A DNA stretch of 64,000 nucleotides from NCBI RefSeq assembly GCF_013373865.1, contig NC_050470.1, forward strand, positions 4,014,373-4,078,372, read 5' to 3'. Position numbers and translations under genes: made by a program. This document shows, in pieces, positions 35,286 to 48,448 of this stretch. This DNA is from Monomorium pharaonis (taxonomy: Eukaryota; Arthropoda; Insecta; Hymenoptera; Formicidae). Position 1 is the stretch's first letter. Each line of letters opens with the position of its first letter. The notes beneath the pieces are model-generated. The model did not search any database and was not told the origin of the DNA. It saw nothing but the letters and a program-made list of their open reading frames with translations.

Positions 35286-38200
35286 CTGTCTCGACGATGA
35301 CCAGCGAGAAACTCGTTAACGCGGCCGATAACGTCCGCTCGCATTATACTTTTCGATGCGGGATCCGATAACGGGAAATATCGTGCCGGGTATGTGGGGC
35401 CTAATAGAAACTGCCGTTAATTATAAGAACGTTGTCGATGATTAACATGTTAAACAGATGTTATATCAACATCAATTTTTTTTCGATTCCATGAAAACAT
35501 AGTACTACAAAAATGCCGTGATATTCACGTGTACCTTACTTGGCGTTTTATCTTGACAATATTATAACTCTGTAATATTGCAGATAGTAAGAGAGAGTTT
35601 TTCAGCTCGAAATAAATTTTCAATTGATTTGCCGATTGTAAATGATTCAAAAATAGCGGGATGCGAAATCGCTGTGCAATTCAACAGCAAAAGCATTTAA
35701 TCGTGCCGACGCATGTATTCGGTTCGCGCGAGTAGCTAAAAGGTGCCGTGTTAACATGATTAAACGACAAGGATCTGAGAGCGGGCGAGAAGAACACCAG
35801 GCCAGGAGGTATCCCGTTCCGGGAAGACGTTCCGCGAGATGGTAAAACGCGATGCGCGGGGATGTTCGAGGCGTTCGTAGGCCGATCTCTGCACGACCCG
35901 TCAGCGGCGCAGAAAATTGCGCTCACGTGACGTCGGATAGCATAAGTACATCGTGAACACCGGCGCTGAGCTGCTCTGGGGTTGCGGGATCGTCGCGGGG
36001 AAGGAGGGTGGAGATGGGTAGTTCAAGGGAATGCGGCTCTGGAGTTGAAAAAAAAAAAGAAAAAACGGAGGCGAAACGAGACAAAGCCACGAGGGGCGAG
36101 CTCTAGGAAAAGCCTTAAATCCCTGAATGAACTGGTCAAAATGGCACCACGGGCCGAGTCGAAGAATGAATGGTTGCGGCGGCAGTTTCAGCTCCCATCG
36201 CAGTTCTGAGTCCGAGCCGCTTGCCACCCCCTTTCCCCCTCGCTGCTCTTTCACCACCTCGAGCGAGAGCACTACCCAGTGCCACTCGGATCGCCCCTAA
36301 TTATGTCATAACAATTTAACTGTACGGCTGGTCCTTCGCCTCGTCTTTCTCTTCGCTGCCTCTCCTTCTCCTCTTCATTCTACTCTTGTAGAGCGAACTG
36401 CGCGAATTCTCCGGTGTTTCCGTCCTTTTTCTGTACGGCTTGGCGAATGCCAGTTTTACGTTTCTGATGAACCTTCCGACGGAAATCGCGGACTCGCTCG
36501 ATCTATGGATTTCACGCGTCGACGCGATCTCACACTGTTCCGTTTACCAACGGAATCAAATTGAACGGATAGTGCATTTCTTGCGTGAAAATAATATGAT
36601 ACCGTATCCTATTCGAAATGTAATAAATTGCAAAATTGTCCGATTAAACTTACGAGAGACAGAAGAAATCAAATCTAAAAACATAAAAGTAACTGGGAAT
36701 TTACAAGAATCGTGAAAGCGTTTTTAATTCTTCATATCACGAGGTACTGATTCAAAAATCGAAAACGAATTGTCCAACTTAAAAATAGAATTTATTCGAA
36801 TTGTGATTAATGCAACAACAATACATTGCAATATTTTTCTTTGTGTCAAAGCGATCTCAACTAAATACTCTTATGAAATTCTTTCGGATTTAGATGTTTC
36901 ACGTATGAGGAATGAACAGGAATTGATTAACCATTCCAGGAAGGGAGGAAAATGTGATAGAAACGCGGGCTTCCTCTCGCAGAAACCGCGATTCGACGTC
37001 GTGGGATCCCCTACGATCTCCATTTCCTCTTCGCGCCCGAACTTAGCGACGCCGGTCTTTTACCGTACTCTTCATATCCTGCGTAAATATTAAATTTGTG
37101 TCTCTCGATAAACTCGTGGGGACGTAGTCGCGCCCGCAGGTCGATTCTCGCGCGTCTCATCGCGCTTGGTTGAACGATTGCTAATTTCACGCCTCGATCT
37201 TCCGATCCGGCGATCTCATTCGGACGAACGCCGTTCGCGACACCTTCGCGATAATTATTTTCCACCGAAAGCCGCGTTCCTTGCGCAAAAGCGTTTTCGG
37301 TGATTTATTCCGCGCCTTCTCGTACCGCGTACCATCAACAACGCGAACGGTCGACAAAGAGAAACTGACCGCTCGACCGTGTAGAGAAGGAGGCGGTTAC
37401 ACAAAAGTCAATCCGCCTCGTCGAAAAGTGACAAGCGCCGCAATTGTTTTAATTAAGATATGAGGTATCGCGTGCGACAAACGATGATCCTAAAAAGATT
37501 ACGCGGCTTACTATAATCTAGTTTCCTCCAACTATTTCCATTGAACTTTTACATGCACTTGACTGTTACACTTAAATCTCATTATACTGTTGCGTGCACC
37601 TAGCTTAATTCGATTTATCCTTCGGGGAAGGGACGGCTTTCATAAAACCACAACACGCTGCCCTCCTCCATTTGCCTCTCTAATTAGTCCGCTGCGAGGG
37701 AAAGGGTTCGAGCCTCTCGAATAAGTCGCCGTAGGTGGACAGCGGCGTGTCCAACGTGTTCGTGGGCGGTACCAACGGGAGAGTAGAGCAGGAAAAAGTC
37801 ACCTCGCCCCGCTCCTTCGTATGTCTATATCGGTACGCTTTTTTACCCCACATTCTCGCGGGCTAACAGCCGGGAATGAGACGACGTCGCCGTCGTCGCG
37901 GTGGGTATATCCGTCACGTTTATCGCGGAGGCGTGCTACAGAGAAACGTGGACACGCATGCGGACTGTAAAATCGCAGGTCCGGCAAAAAAGAGGCGCGC
38001 GACGAAAGCGGGTAATTCCGTGTCTGTGATCATGTCATATTTTCACCCGGATCCACACTCTTTTGAGAGATTTTTCGCCGTGTCACGCCACGTCTCGTCG
38101 CGAAGAGAGAGAGAGAGAGAGAGAAAAAAAAACAGGATTCGACGGCTTCATCACTTATCCAACGATCGGATTTACAGTTATCGTTATCGTTTCGCATGAA

Positions 38201-40785
38201 TGGCAATATCTAAAACGCGAAGATTCTCAGAATTATATCGCAGTTGTCACGTAGTATATTTTTCAAGACGTGGAAGGACCTATTTGCTCACCGTCGTGGA
38301 CCGTCGATGTAAAATATTCGGCTTCGACGCGCTCGATCGTTCGTGTTGGCTAAGAGAGCTCCGTCCGTAGATCAAAGAGACGGGGAAACCAAAGCTTTCC
38401 GCGTAATAAAGTTAAAGGATCAGAAAATTAGAAGTGTCTCGTCCTGATTTGCGGTTCAAATCTGATATACTGAACCTCATGGACGCTCGCAGCTTGGATA
38501 CACAAAATTTGGAATGAATTTCAAACGAGAGATAGAAAACTCGATTGAAAATTTGTCAGCAGCACTTATTCAGTAAAATTAAAACTGGAAATTCTAGAGT
38601 ATAAGATTTATCGCACAAAATGTGAGGGACATCAGAGGATACTTTTTTCTCTCTCTCTATAAAACCGCGTTAGTCTTCCCAGACTGCGAAACTATCGCGA
38701 ACTCCGCACTCTGCTGCGATCGCTCGTCTATCAGGCCCGAAGATAAACTTCGCAATCGCGTTAGAGATTCGTATACCGGATCAACTGGACGAAGGGGGTA
38801 GCGCGGAAGCGGCGCGCCGAGGAAGCTCACACGCCGAGCCGCATTCATTCAGCGGGAGAGACGTGAGTTAAAAAGAGGAACGCCCGAAGAAGCCGAAGAG
38901 CAAGAAGAAGAAAAAGGGGGATGGCCGCCGGAGGGAAGCCGATCGATTCTCGTAATACACTCGGGCATGGTTTACTCCCTCATCCTCTGCCGCCCTCTCC
39001 TCCTCCACCTGCCTCCGGCTTCTATCTTCTGGACACGCATCAGTCGCGCATCTCGGCGTGGTCCGGGCTACGAATGAAGTTAATGTGAGGTCGTGCGAGC
39101 CGAGTGTGGGAAGCGCGGGACTCCGAGCACCGGCTAGCTTCTGGCCTGATCGCCGAGGGTATATCGGCTTTTAAGAAGCGTGGACACGAAAAAAGCGACA
39201 CAGGAGGCTGTCGTCTTCGACGTCTTCGTCCGTACGACGCGAAGAGAATCGTCGCTTAATGCTCTTCGATACGAGCGGAAGAGCCATTCGTGGTTATTAC
39301 GCTCCGTTCCAGTAGCGACCGTTCCAGATACAATATATCCTCGCTATATCCTCGTATCACAAATTATTTGATATTTCATTAATTAAGAATTGAGACATCT
39401 CGCTTTCATCAATGGATATTTTTATTAATTATTGAATGTAATTTAGATATCAAAATGTTTTTTGTATAATTATAAACGCCACTGAAAAATGCACATACTT
39501 ACATTTTTGTAAATCTTTTTGTATTAAAAATGCTTTATATTGTATTTATCTCTAGAAGTTCATCTAGCGTCCCGTGGAAAGTGAATCAATTTGCTATGGA
39601 AAAATAAGAAGACGTAGAATACAAAACATTAATAATTTTAACAAATAATAGGCAAGCTTTATTGTCGCACAAATGGTAATTGTTAAGAAGTTGAATTAAT
39701 TTTTTTAGTTATACTGGCAAATATTCGTTTATTAAACGATTTATATTAGCACATTTCAGCCTTCGATTTAGGTCCTTTCCAGTGTATAAATAACTTAATA
39801 TATTAAAAATATCTGCAGAAACACTATATGTTCATGCCAGCGATGCATGCGGCTGTAACATTAAATTTATGAAATTGACAGTTTTAATAATGATTAAAAT
39901 TGAACTCGTGGATTTACGTGTCGCTGGTGTCCAGAATTAAATGTCGTTGCGATTAATAATTTCAGTTTACGTAATATGTATGTTTTAGATTTTAGAAATT
40001 TGTCAACTTTTGTGTTTGATTTTTATAAGAATTATCAATATTACGCCCGATTTTTTAAATTAACTCTGCACGATCTTGAGAGACGATATACCGATTTACT
40101 CCCTCTTCCCTTCGCATACGGAATCCCGCATAATTTTCACGGCTCGTTCAATAACGATCATGCGCGACCGTGTTGATTTCGCGCGAGGACGTATACAAAC
40201 GCGAACCGCTGACTTTCTTGTCACTTCGAATGAACTAACTCAAGCCTCGAGTCATTGACTCCGCTTCCGGTTTGACTCTCTATCGCTCGCATTGTTATCC
40301 CCCGACGATTCTCTTCTCGGTCTTCTCCGTTCCCACCGGCTCTCTATTCTATCTTCAGCAGCGTGTCCGTCTTTTACTAGCGCATCCTCGTCCTTCTCCC
40401 GTTCCGCCCATCTGCATCTCCTTCTACGAATTCATCGGCTCTCTTTCTATTCCTCCGGATCTATACTAGTGCTACCGATGCTTTCCGTGACGTGGAGATT
40501 TCTTCATTCAAAGTTCATCAAACGTAAAAGTTGAAGTTTTGAAATTTCTCTATATCTCTTTTACAAACATTGAATTAAGTATTCCTAATAATAATTGTAT
40601 CTTTAAATGTTAAATTAAAAAATATTAAAAGACAAATTATATATTGAGAAATAAAAATATTTTTGTAATTAGAATTTGGATAAATTAATTCGATAACAGT
40701 GAATCGTGTACGCTTGCTTCTCTCTTTTTTATTATTATCTTCCGACTATTTTTTATCAGCATGCTATCTCCTTTTAAAATTACCG
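35286..40785. other. mixed non-coding DNA
   Basis: CpG-rich blocks at 35.7-36.3, 37.0-38.2, 38.65-39.35 and 40.1-40.5 kb alternate with AT-rich spacers (35.4-35.65, 36.55-36.9, 38.4-38.65, 39.36-40.0, 40.5-40.78 kb). A GA run lies at 38104-38124. No recognisable gene, RNA or mobile element. Confidence 0.4.
38104..38124. repeat. (GA)n microsatellite with A9 tail
   Basis: GA run followed by a homopolymer A run. Confidence 0.85.
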
Positions 40786-41073
40786 CTACTGGGTATAATA
40801 GAAAACGAAGAAGAGGAGGGGGGAAGGATCTTTAGCTGATTGTTCGTCCACGTATCCAGTGGCCGACGATGAATAGATACGTTTCAGAGGTGTTGAATTA
40901 GTAACGCGATACCTGCCATCACGATTTACCCCCTGCGTCCTTTTGCCTCCAGTATCATCATCCTGTAGAATCAACTTTTCCATATCGATTATCATTCTGG
41001 TGCGCTCCATCCCTTTCCTTTCATTCGCGATTTTCCGTCGTTCCTCTTTTACATTCGCCGTTTTCGGCGGCAT
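40786..41073 (-). CDS. unrecognised charged 95-codon open frame (candidate only)
   Basis: The frame starts at an ATG directly preceded by an in-frame TAA and ends in TAG. It begins MPPKTANVKEERRK. Residues 6-38 are rich in Lys, Arg, Glu, Met and Ile, with few helix breakers, and could form one long helix. The rest is Ser/Thr/Gly-containing and hydrophilic, until a Phe-rich tail that looks like read-through of non-coding DNA. A possible splice donor (CAG then GTATCG, after residue 53) would remove that second half. Unlike most open frames here it lies in moderately AT-containing DNA and is not low-complexity. I recognise no family. A chance frame of this length is quite possible. Confidence 0.15.
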   Translation of the reverse strand: MPPKTANVKEERRKIANERKGMERTRMIIDMEKLILQDDDTGGKRTQGVNRDGRYRVTNSTPLKRIYSSSATGYVDEQSAKDPSPLLFFVFYYTQ

Positions 41074-41590
41074 TTATAATGCTTTATGACTTCTCTGCGT
41101 GTCATGCACACCAGCGGCCGCGATAAATTCACCGGAGTCTGCACGCGCGAGTGTAACGTTTCTTTCTATCTAATAGATTCCCAGAAAGAGCACACGCGAT
41201 TTCGTTTCGACGATTCGAATAATGTCGGGCTGCTTTTCCCGCAAATCTACGGTACACAATTTTCGTAGTTTGCATAGATGGTAAAATCTTATTTTAGTTT
41301 TTTAACTTCTACTGTACTTTTATCTCTTACTGCATTTTTTGCTTAATTTTTAAATTGTATTATCTATTTTCAAAAGGGCTAACTCATTTTGAACTACCCA
41401 ATCGCGAACTTGAGCGTTTGGCTGCTGGATTCGCGGCACGAATCGAGTGGAGGCAGAAATAATCTAAAATCGATTTTATCGTCGAAGAGGACGGAAACGC
41501 GGAAAACCTCGATAGCACGACTAATGTTTTCCCGCGTCGGTCGCGTTATTTGTCACTCATACGAATCTTATAAAATTTTATTGTCTCACT

Positions 41591-41613
41591 ACACACACAC
41601 ACACACACACACA
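41591..41613. repeat. (AC)n microsatellite
   Basis: Eleven AC units. Confidence 0.9.
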
Positions 41614-44249
41614 TTTTCTACACGATCTCTAGGAAAAGATATATATTTCTTACCGGCAAAGGTCACACGTTTCTTACCGTGGCAATAAAGCCCCACATTG
41701 TGCGCAATAAATTCGCCACGCTCTTTAGACGTACATGGACTTTTTGCGTAGCGGCCGATTGATAGAATGTGCACAAACTCCGCTCCATGTGCAGTTTGTG
41801 GTCGAAGCCGCTGCATTGGACTCCGTTCTCTACGTCGAAAAACCGTCGCTTCTCGCATCGAACGTATGTAACTTTCTTATACTGTTATGATCGCTATAAC
41901 TACTCCTCACTTTTTCACTTTGCGTTCGTAGCGCAATAATAATTATGGAGCACTGTAATCGTTCATAATGCTTTAAAGAAGGAACAGAAAAATTCTTATC
42001 ACTCTGGTGTCCGCGCGCAATATAACTGGCATAATTATCCGCGATCTTTTCGGAGAAAAGGATCGACGAACCATCGCTTCCACATACCCTCGCGCTATAA
42101 ATAACTCGGCTATTTCGCCCAATTTGAAACATCGTCGTTTACTGTCGTGGAGAACATCCCGCTGTTACAGACCGAAGCAAGGTTTTTTTTCTTTTTTTCA
42201 ATTCTTTTTTTTCCCCTTACCATTCTCCTTAGAGTCTCCTCGTGCTACCTGCATGAAGTGTCGTGAGTAGAACAATGTGGCGTTTCTGTCTCTTTTTCCC
42301 TTCTCTTCTTCCTTCTTTTTACCGGTTTTGCACCGGGATGCGTATAACAGTGCATGAGGCCTAGCCTACGAGTTTTATGGCCGTGTAATGGGCCCCTTAG
42401 ACTCTCCGGCAAGGGAGGCATCACGTAGAAATACGGAGCGAGGTCCCAATACTCACACCGGCCTCTTTTTAGTCGTTACATACGCGCTATGCATTTCCCC
42501 GTACGAAAACTTCGTGCAGCCGATCTCATCACTTACTCACCGTCAGTCTTTTATTTTCTTGGAGCTCGGATATACGAGGACGAGGGCAACATTCGTGACA
42601 AAAACCTCGGTGGCTTTATTAAATATCATCGATTCTAATTGTGATTCTTTTTTGTCTCGGTTGATTATTTAGGATGATATTAAAACAGCTGTGTGAAATG
42701 AATAACGTAGAAATAATCCAATACACTCGTCTTGCAAAGATTGCAATTTTTATTAAATCTTAAATTGGTATGTCTTATAATTAAACTTGATGGAAGTTAA
42801 ACAGTATTTTCTGAAAATTTTTACTGAGGGAAATATCAGATTTGTTGAAGAATCTGTCATTAAAATCGCATTTATTCGGCGATGAGACAACTGTATCTTG
42901 AGCGCCACTCCGGGATTGACGTGTGTCTGGCAGTCGTTGTGACTGCGATAAAGTATTTATCCGCGACCGCGTTGCATCGCGATGCAGTCGCGCGTACCGG
43001 ATATGTGAAATAATTATGCGCGCGTTTATCTCATTCGACAAACTGTTATGTCGTCTGCAATTTCGCGCTCCACTTGTAGACGCCATATTTCGGGAACGAA
43101 AAAAATCGACGCGTTTATTCCAGGAAAAGCACAGGTTGCGTCTTCTCTGTGGGGACGCGGGCGAATAGCAAAATGAGGAATGACGGGCTTTATTTATGTA
43201 TTGAATTTCCGTTGACGACGAATCGCGAAGAGATTCTCGGTAGGCTAGTGCCCACGCGACGCCCGTAATGTCGCTAATTGCCATTACATTTAGATCAGAG
43301 AGCGGAACGATGCGGATTCACGTCGCATGTCCCGCGCACCGCGGGAATTTCCGTCGCGGCGGGATTATTCCAGGAAGCGCGATTTTCTGAATGAACGCCA
43401 GGACAACCGCCTGCCTATAAAAATATCGTAACGTCGCGTCGCGACGATAATGTTGCAGTCCGCTCCGAGCGGGCGGCTGCTCAGAAAAGAATGAGCGCCG
43501 AAGCTAACGATAGCGATGTTCTCGCGCCTCGTTATTTCTCCGTAAGACGAGGAGGAGCCTCGTGGACGCGCATGAATCAGAAATACGAATCGAGCCGTGG
43601 GCAAGTAAGAATTTTGCGTTGATGAACGGCGACGCGATTAACATAAGACAGAGGCGTAAATTTATTTTCGGTATAAATAAGGCGCTACCATTTTCTTTTA
43701 TAATTATATGATATTGGACACGTTAGATAAGCAACGTTTATTATACCTGGAAATATTTGCAAAAATTATAATTGTATACGTAATTATATGTGAAGAAAAG
43801 AATGGTTGTGTTTAACGGATCAAAGGACTTATGATATAAAAATTTTTGTTTCTTGTTCACACAAGGAGAGATATGAGAAATATTACGAACCTTTGCACAT
43901 CATTGACTATTTGGAATATTGGTCTATATGACAAATTAAGTTCTTTATTATTGTTGAATCTCTTATTTGCAAGATATAGTTCAAGTTCTTATACGCATTC
44001 ATCTCGCTTTATGTACTCGACACTCCGCGCCTTAGACTCACGTGAGCGCCCGGTAACTTGGTGCTCGCACGAAAGTTCCCCGCGAACGCGCGCGCGCCGG
44101 TGATCCGAGAAACGTTTCTTCGGTAATAATCGTAAGAGCGCGAGAGGCATTCCGCGGTAACGGTAATAACAGTAGGTTCGAAAGTTCGACGTCATTATCC
44201 ACCTTCGACGAAAGAGCGCACGCGCGATCGCTTTGCACGAATCGACTTT

Positions 44250-44273
44250 ATCGTCCTCGACGACGAGGACGAT
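44250..44273. repeat. 24-bp perfect hairpin
   Basis: ATCGTCCTCG (44250-44259) and CGAGGACGAT (44264-44273) are exact reverse complements separated by ACGA, followed by a GAC-rich stretch. Confidence 0.55.
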
Positions 44274-44380
44274 GACGACGACGAGGGACGGGGCGCAGCT
44301 CCGGGAGAGTTCGGATCGTGAAGGACCGGCCGATCATAAGTGCACACCAAGCCCCGCTCCTGATTTTCCACCGCGAACTT

Positions 44381-44428
44381 GTATGTATGTATGTGTGTGT
44401 GCGCGCGCGCGCGTGTGTATGTGTGTGC
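44381..44428. repeat. compound (GTAT)n(GT)n(GC)n(GT)n microsatellite
   Basis: Alternating purine-pyrimidine throughout, with a GC run at its centre. This composition favours left-handed DNA. Confidence 0.85.
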
Positions 44429-45807
44429 ACTTACGTGGGTGGTTGAAAGGTGGAAGGAGGTCGGAGGTTAGTCGTTAAGCCTCAGCGCCAGATTAGTACC
44501 GGCGAGACCGAAACTTTAAACGAGATCATTTCTTAGCTTAACCCCTTCCCCGCGCTCCTCCAAATCCTCGATTTAAATCCGCTAATTGAAGACCGGCCCA
44601 AACAGCAGTGGATTCTTAGCCCGCCGCGATAATTCTAGCGACGATGCCGAGCAGCGGGAGACAAACATCCGACGTAACTTACGAACGCCGCCAACTTTCG
44701 TGCGTTACTTTTTAACTGAATTAACACTGGATCTACCGATCTTCTAATTGTTCCGCATGCAAACTGTGTGACTTAAGGATTTGCAGTGCGTATGACGATT
44801 GAATTACGATTGTAAACTATCGAAATCGATATTCATAACAGCCAGATAATTGGGAAAAAAGATTTTATTCTGTGGAAAATAAAAATATTACAATACAGAT
44901 TTTGTTAATGTTATTGATTATATCGAATTGTTGCTTTTCGACACAGCTTCTTATTGCGCCCAGAAGAGAAGAATGATGTTATCTGAAATGTCCTTAAGAA
45001 GCAACGCATGGTAGACTACGGGAGAAAAAAAAGTATTCTTTTAATATTTTTTGTGAGTTTTATTTATATCAAAACAACAATGCAGTTTTATTATCTTACA
45101 AAGATAATCTTACATATTTAATGAATTGATAATCTATTGTAACTTTGATAGCCTTATAAAATCTCGTAGATCTCTGAATCCAATATTGGCAGCATTTGGT
45201 TGCTTCTCTGAAGCCTATTCACTTCCTGCTTCCGCAAATCCCCACTAAGCGCAGTCAAAGTTTGCTTTCTTGTGTTTGCAGTGATGATTAAATATGAAGC
45301 TGAATTCAATTTAATATAATTTGTACATTGTAGTTTTTTAAGTTCTTATACTAATAATTTTAGGAATTTACAATGATATTATTAGATAAAAAATATATGT
45401 ACTTTTTAAATTAGATAAAAGTTAAGATATAATGAGATTTATTTGACCATTTGTCATAAAGTATTTAAAATTTAATTTTTTCGATATTTTTGAATAACAA
45501 AATTTATATACTGTGTTTTCCGAGAGTATCTCAATGTTACTCATTGTGCGACGTCTCGGTGTCGTCTCGAGTCGTCTGCGAGCAGTCGTACCTTTGCGGT
45601 TCTTTGTGTGTGAATGTGCCCCGATTAGCCGGACGACGACCATCGGCCGTCGACGATCGCTCGATCCGGTCCCGAGTATCCGAAGCAACCGTGTAACGCT
45701 TAGTCATGCTCGACGTTCCCAAGCGAATGGTGTGGCCATCGGACGAACATGCGGAACGTATATGTATTAAACTACACAGGTACATGTACCCGAACCGTGT
45801 ACAGGTA

Positions 45808-46324
45808 CAGGGTGCTCTAGAACTGTCCGCCTTAATTTCAATTTCACGATTTTAACATTAGAATTGATAATTTCTACTACATAAGTAATGTTATACATGT
45901 ATCTTTAAAAAAAGTCGAAGAGAGAAAACAAATGGATCAATTTAACCATACACGTATTTACATATTGCAATGAAACGGAAAATTTTAGAAAATGCATTGC
46001 TATAAATTTTTGTAATAATATACAAAAACAACTATATTTGGCTTGGCTTTGGTAATTGTAAAGTAAAATTTAGAAAGGATTTGTCATTAAGCGTTGTACA
46101 TTTTTATTTTGTCATATAAATTTTCAGAGAGCAGTCTGTTAAAATTTAAGTGAGCAATATGGCATTTTGTTATCTAACTGCAGACCGCCAGTTTCTGTAA
46201 AGACTTCTTCATCTCTGACTGTCCTTTTTAATTCGGAAGCAATTGACGCCTCAATGACTTTGTCGAGAAAAAGTTTACTATCATGTCAAAGAATCTGTTA
46301 AGCTGGAACTTTCGGGACACCTTG
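45808..46324. mobile_element. non-autonomous TA-flanked terminal-inverted-repeat element (mariner/Tc1-like)
   Basis: The left end CAGGGTGCTCTAGAACTGTC (45808 on) and the reverse complement of the right end, CAAGGTGTCCCGAAAGTTCC (from 46324 inward), are related. Seven bases, CA-GGTG with one difference, are shared at the very tip. About 12 of the first 20 positions agree, most differences are transitions, and CTTAA recurs just inside both ends. Each end is directly flanked by TA (45806-45807 and 46325-46326), the target-site duplication of the IS630/Tc1/mariner superfamily. The 517-bp body is AT-rich and encodes no transposase, so it would be an old non-autonomous copy. The terminal similarity is moderate; chance cannot be fully excluded. 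Confidence 0.5.
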
Positions 46325-48425
46325 TACCATACGCGTATGAAACGTACGCGATCAGCAGCGTATCGGCGCGCGGACGTGCAGACTCGAACGGACTGGAGCG
46401 GGACAGAAACTAAGAAATGAGGGTGGGAGAGAGAGATGGACATAAGAGCGGCGGAGATATTCAGAAGATAGTCAGAGGGGTCAGGTGAGATGCTGCGCGG
46501 TGGGAGGACGACCGTAGCGGCGTGCCGGAAGCGAGCAGGTGACTGGTAGTTCCGCTCCATCGAGCGCTGTTCCGCGCCATGGCCAGCTCGAGATCAGCTC
46601 CGCTGGTGATTCCGTTCGAATTCGCATCGTATCCGAGCTCTCGATGGCTAACGTGGCTACTTTTAATCGCGGAGATTCCGGTTCCAATGCGTGATATCAT
46701 TCTATATGATAGGGCACAAGTTTCCGGTTTGTTCGACTCACGAGGGTACTCAGCTAATACCGTTAGAAAATTATCTAGAGTTGTATAATCGATAATGCAT
46801 ACAGTATCATTAACAATTAACATTACATCTCGTACATACCGTTGTATTATACCGTGTAACATATAACTAAGTACGTTGTTGTCTTAAGCGCACTTGGTTC
46901 CAATGCCGATTAAAATAAGGTATAGGGCATTCGCATTGTTAACTCAGGCGAGCGATGAACAGTCGAGGCGCGCCGTGAAGATTTCTATAGTCACCTCATG
47001 ACCCACCGGCTCCCCGGGCTCTTTCTCGCAATCGATAGCGGACTGTAATTTAATTACCTTTTAATGGAAGCAACGTACTCTGCAATCGGTAGCGAGAGAA
47101 ACGCCACGGTCGTACATAATTTTTAAATTTCAGCAAAGTTAAATTGGGGCCAGATAATTGAAATTCCACTCACAATCGCTCCTTATTCTAGTGCACAATA
47201 TCAAGGGGAAGAAAATTCGAGGTGCACCGGGAACGGAGCGCGAGTATAGCGACGAGACTGGTAACGAATGTAAAGCATAAAAAAAGTCACCCTTACACAC
47301 ACTTGCGCAACAAGACACGGCTTCAGTAAACAGGAATGCCGTTAAAAATAAAACGCAAAATAGATATAAATAAGTTAATTTTAACGCCAGACTTTTATCG
47401 AAATTGCAAAACGTAACGAGCTATTATTAAGCGTTGCTCTACATTGTACTTGCGATCGAGACGGACGCATAATATTACCAATCTGGCAACTATTCTTGTT
47501 TCCAAGTTTTTTTATTACTATATTAATTAAATTGATGTATATCTGTCAGGATTAACGTTATTTATCGTTTAACATGCTGTTTTTTTTTTCTAATTCTATG
47601 GAACTAGAAAAACAAGATAAATTAAATCTAGAGTAAAGTTAATTTATATTAATTGAAGTGGCAATAATCTCTCATATGCATAAAAATAACCAAATGTTAC
47701 GGGCGCTACGTGTCATCGCAAGGTGCAAGATATCTCGCGAACGGTTCGGCAAGTCACTCCGAAGGGACCGAACGGGGAGGCTGTCGCGGACGCAAAAGCG
47801 CGTCTTTTCGCAACGTGAGTCAAACGAAAAGGCAACGGCGGCGCGGTGGGATCTCGCGGGTGCACGTAACCGCGGTAAACGCTCGGCGGGACGCGTCAAC
47901 GAGGATTCCCACAGTCACCCCGTGACCCGTGACAAAAGTCTTCCAGTTCGCGCAATCGCTAACTCCCTCCATCCTGTCTGCACCTCCAATCCGTTCCCCG
48001 TTGGCCTGTAATTGACCCGTTCGCTAATTTCCAAATGCTGCGCCGTTACGGACACGACGGAGGACGGCGGGCGACGAGCACGAGAGCGCGGCGCGGCTGA
48101 CATTACGACGGAGGGTACCCCGTGCCAAACGGGAGAAGGAGTGTATATCGCAAACGAGTGATTTGCATCAAATTGATCCGTTAAGTCAACAAGACCAGTT
48201 ATACGCGCGCCCGCGCGGTGTATTCCTCTCCTCCGTGGTTCGGTACCACGGGTCCCGCTGTCTCAGCGGCGCGCGGCCCGACGTTGACTCGTTGCGCAAC
48301 CGGGACTGACCCCCGATAGAACGATTTGCTCCGCAACCAATCCTTTCTACCACGAAACTGCGAAAGATGATTGATGTGGGAGCGGTCTCCCGCGATCTAT
48401 TTCGCTTCTTGTGTCGATTCGCGAA

Positions 48426-48448
48426 CGAGCGAGCGAGCGAGCGAGCGA
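48426..48448. repeat. (GAGC)n microsatellite
   Basis: About five tetranucleotide GAGC units. Confidence 0.9.

Larger units (their letters stand above)
41074..45807. other. mixed non-coding DNA
   Basis: CpG-rich blocks (41.1-41.26, 42.0-42.2, 42.9-43.6, 44.03-44.6, 45.55-45.76 kb) alternate with AT-rich spacers. The 167-codon minus frame at 42781-43284 is Arg/Ser-rich with no domain and is overlapped on plus. Contains an AC repeat, a GT/GC repeat and a short perfect hairpin, listed separately. Confidence 0.4.

Noticed and set aside
42781..43284. 167-codon minus-strand frame
   Set aside because: Arg/Ser/Asn-rich with no domain, overlapped by an 81-codon plus frame and without promoter or splice support.
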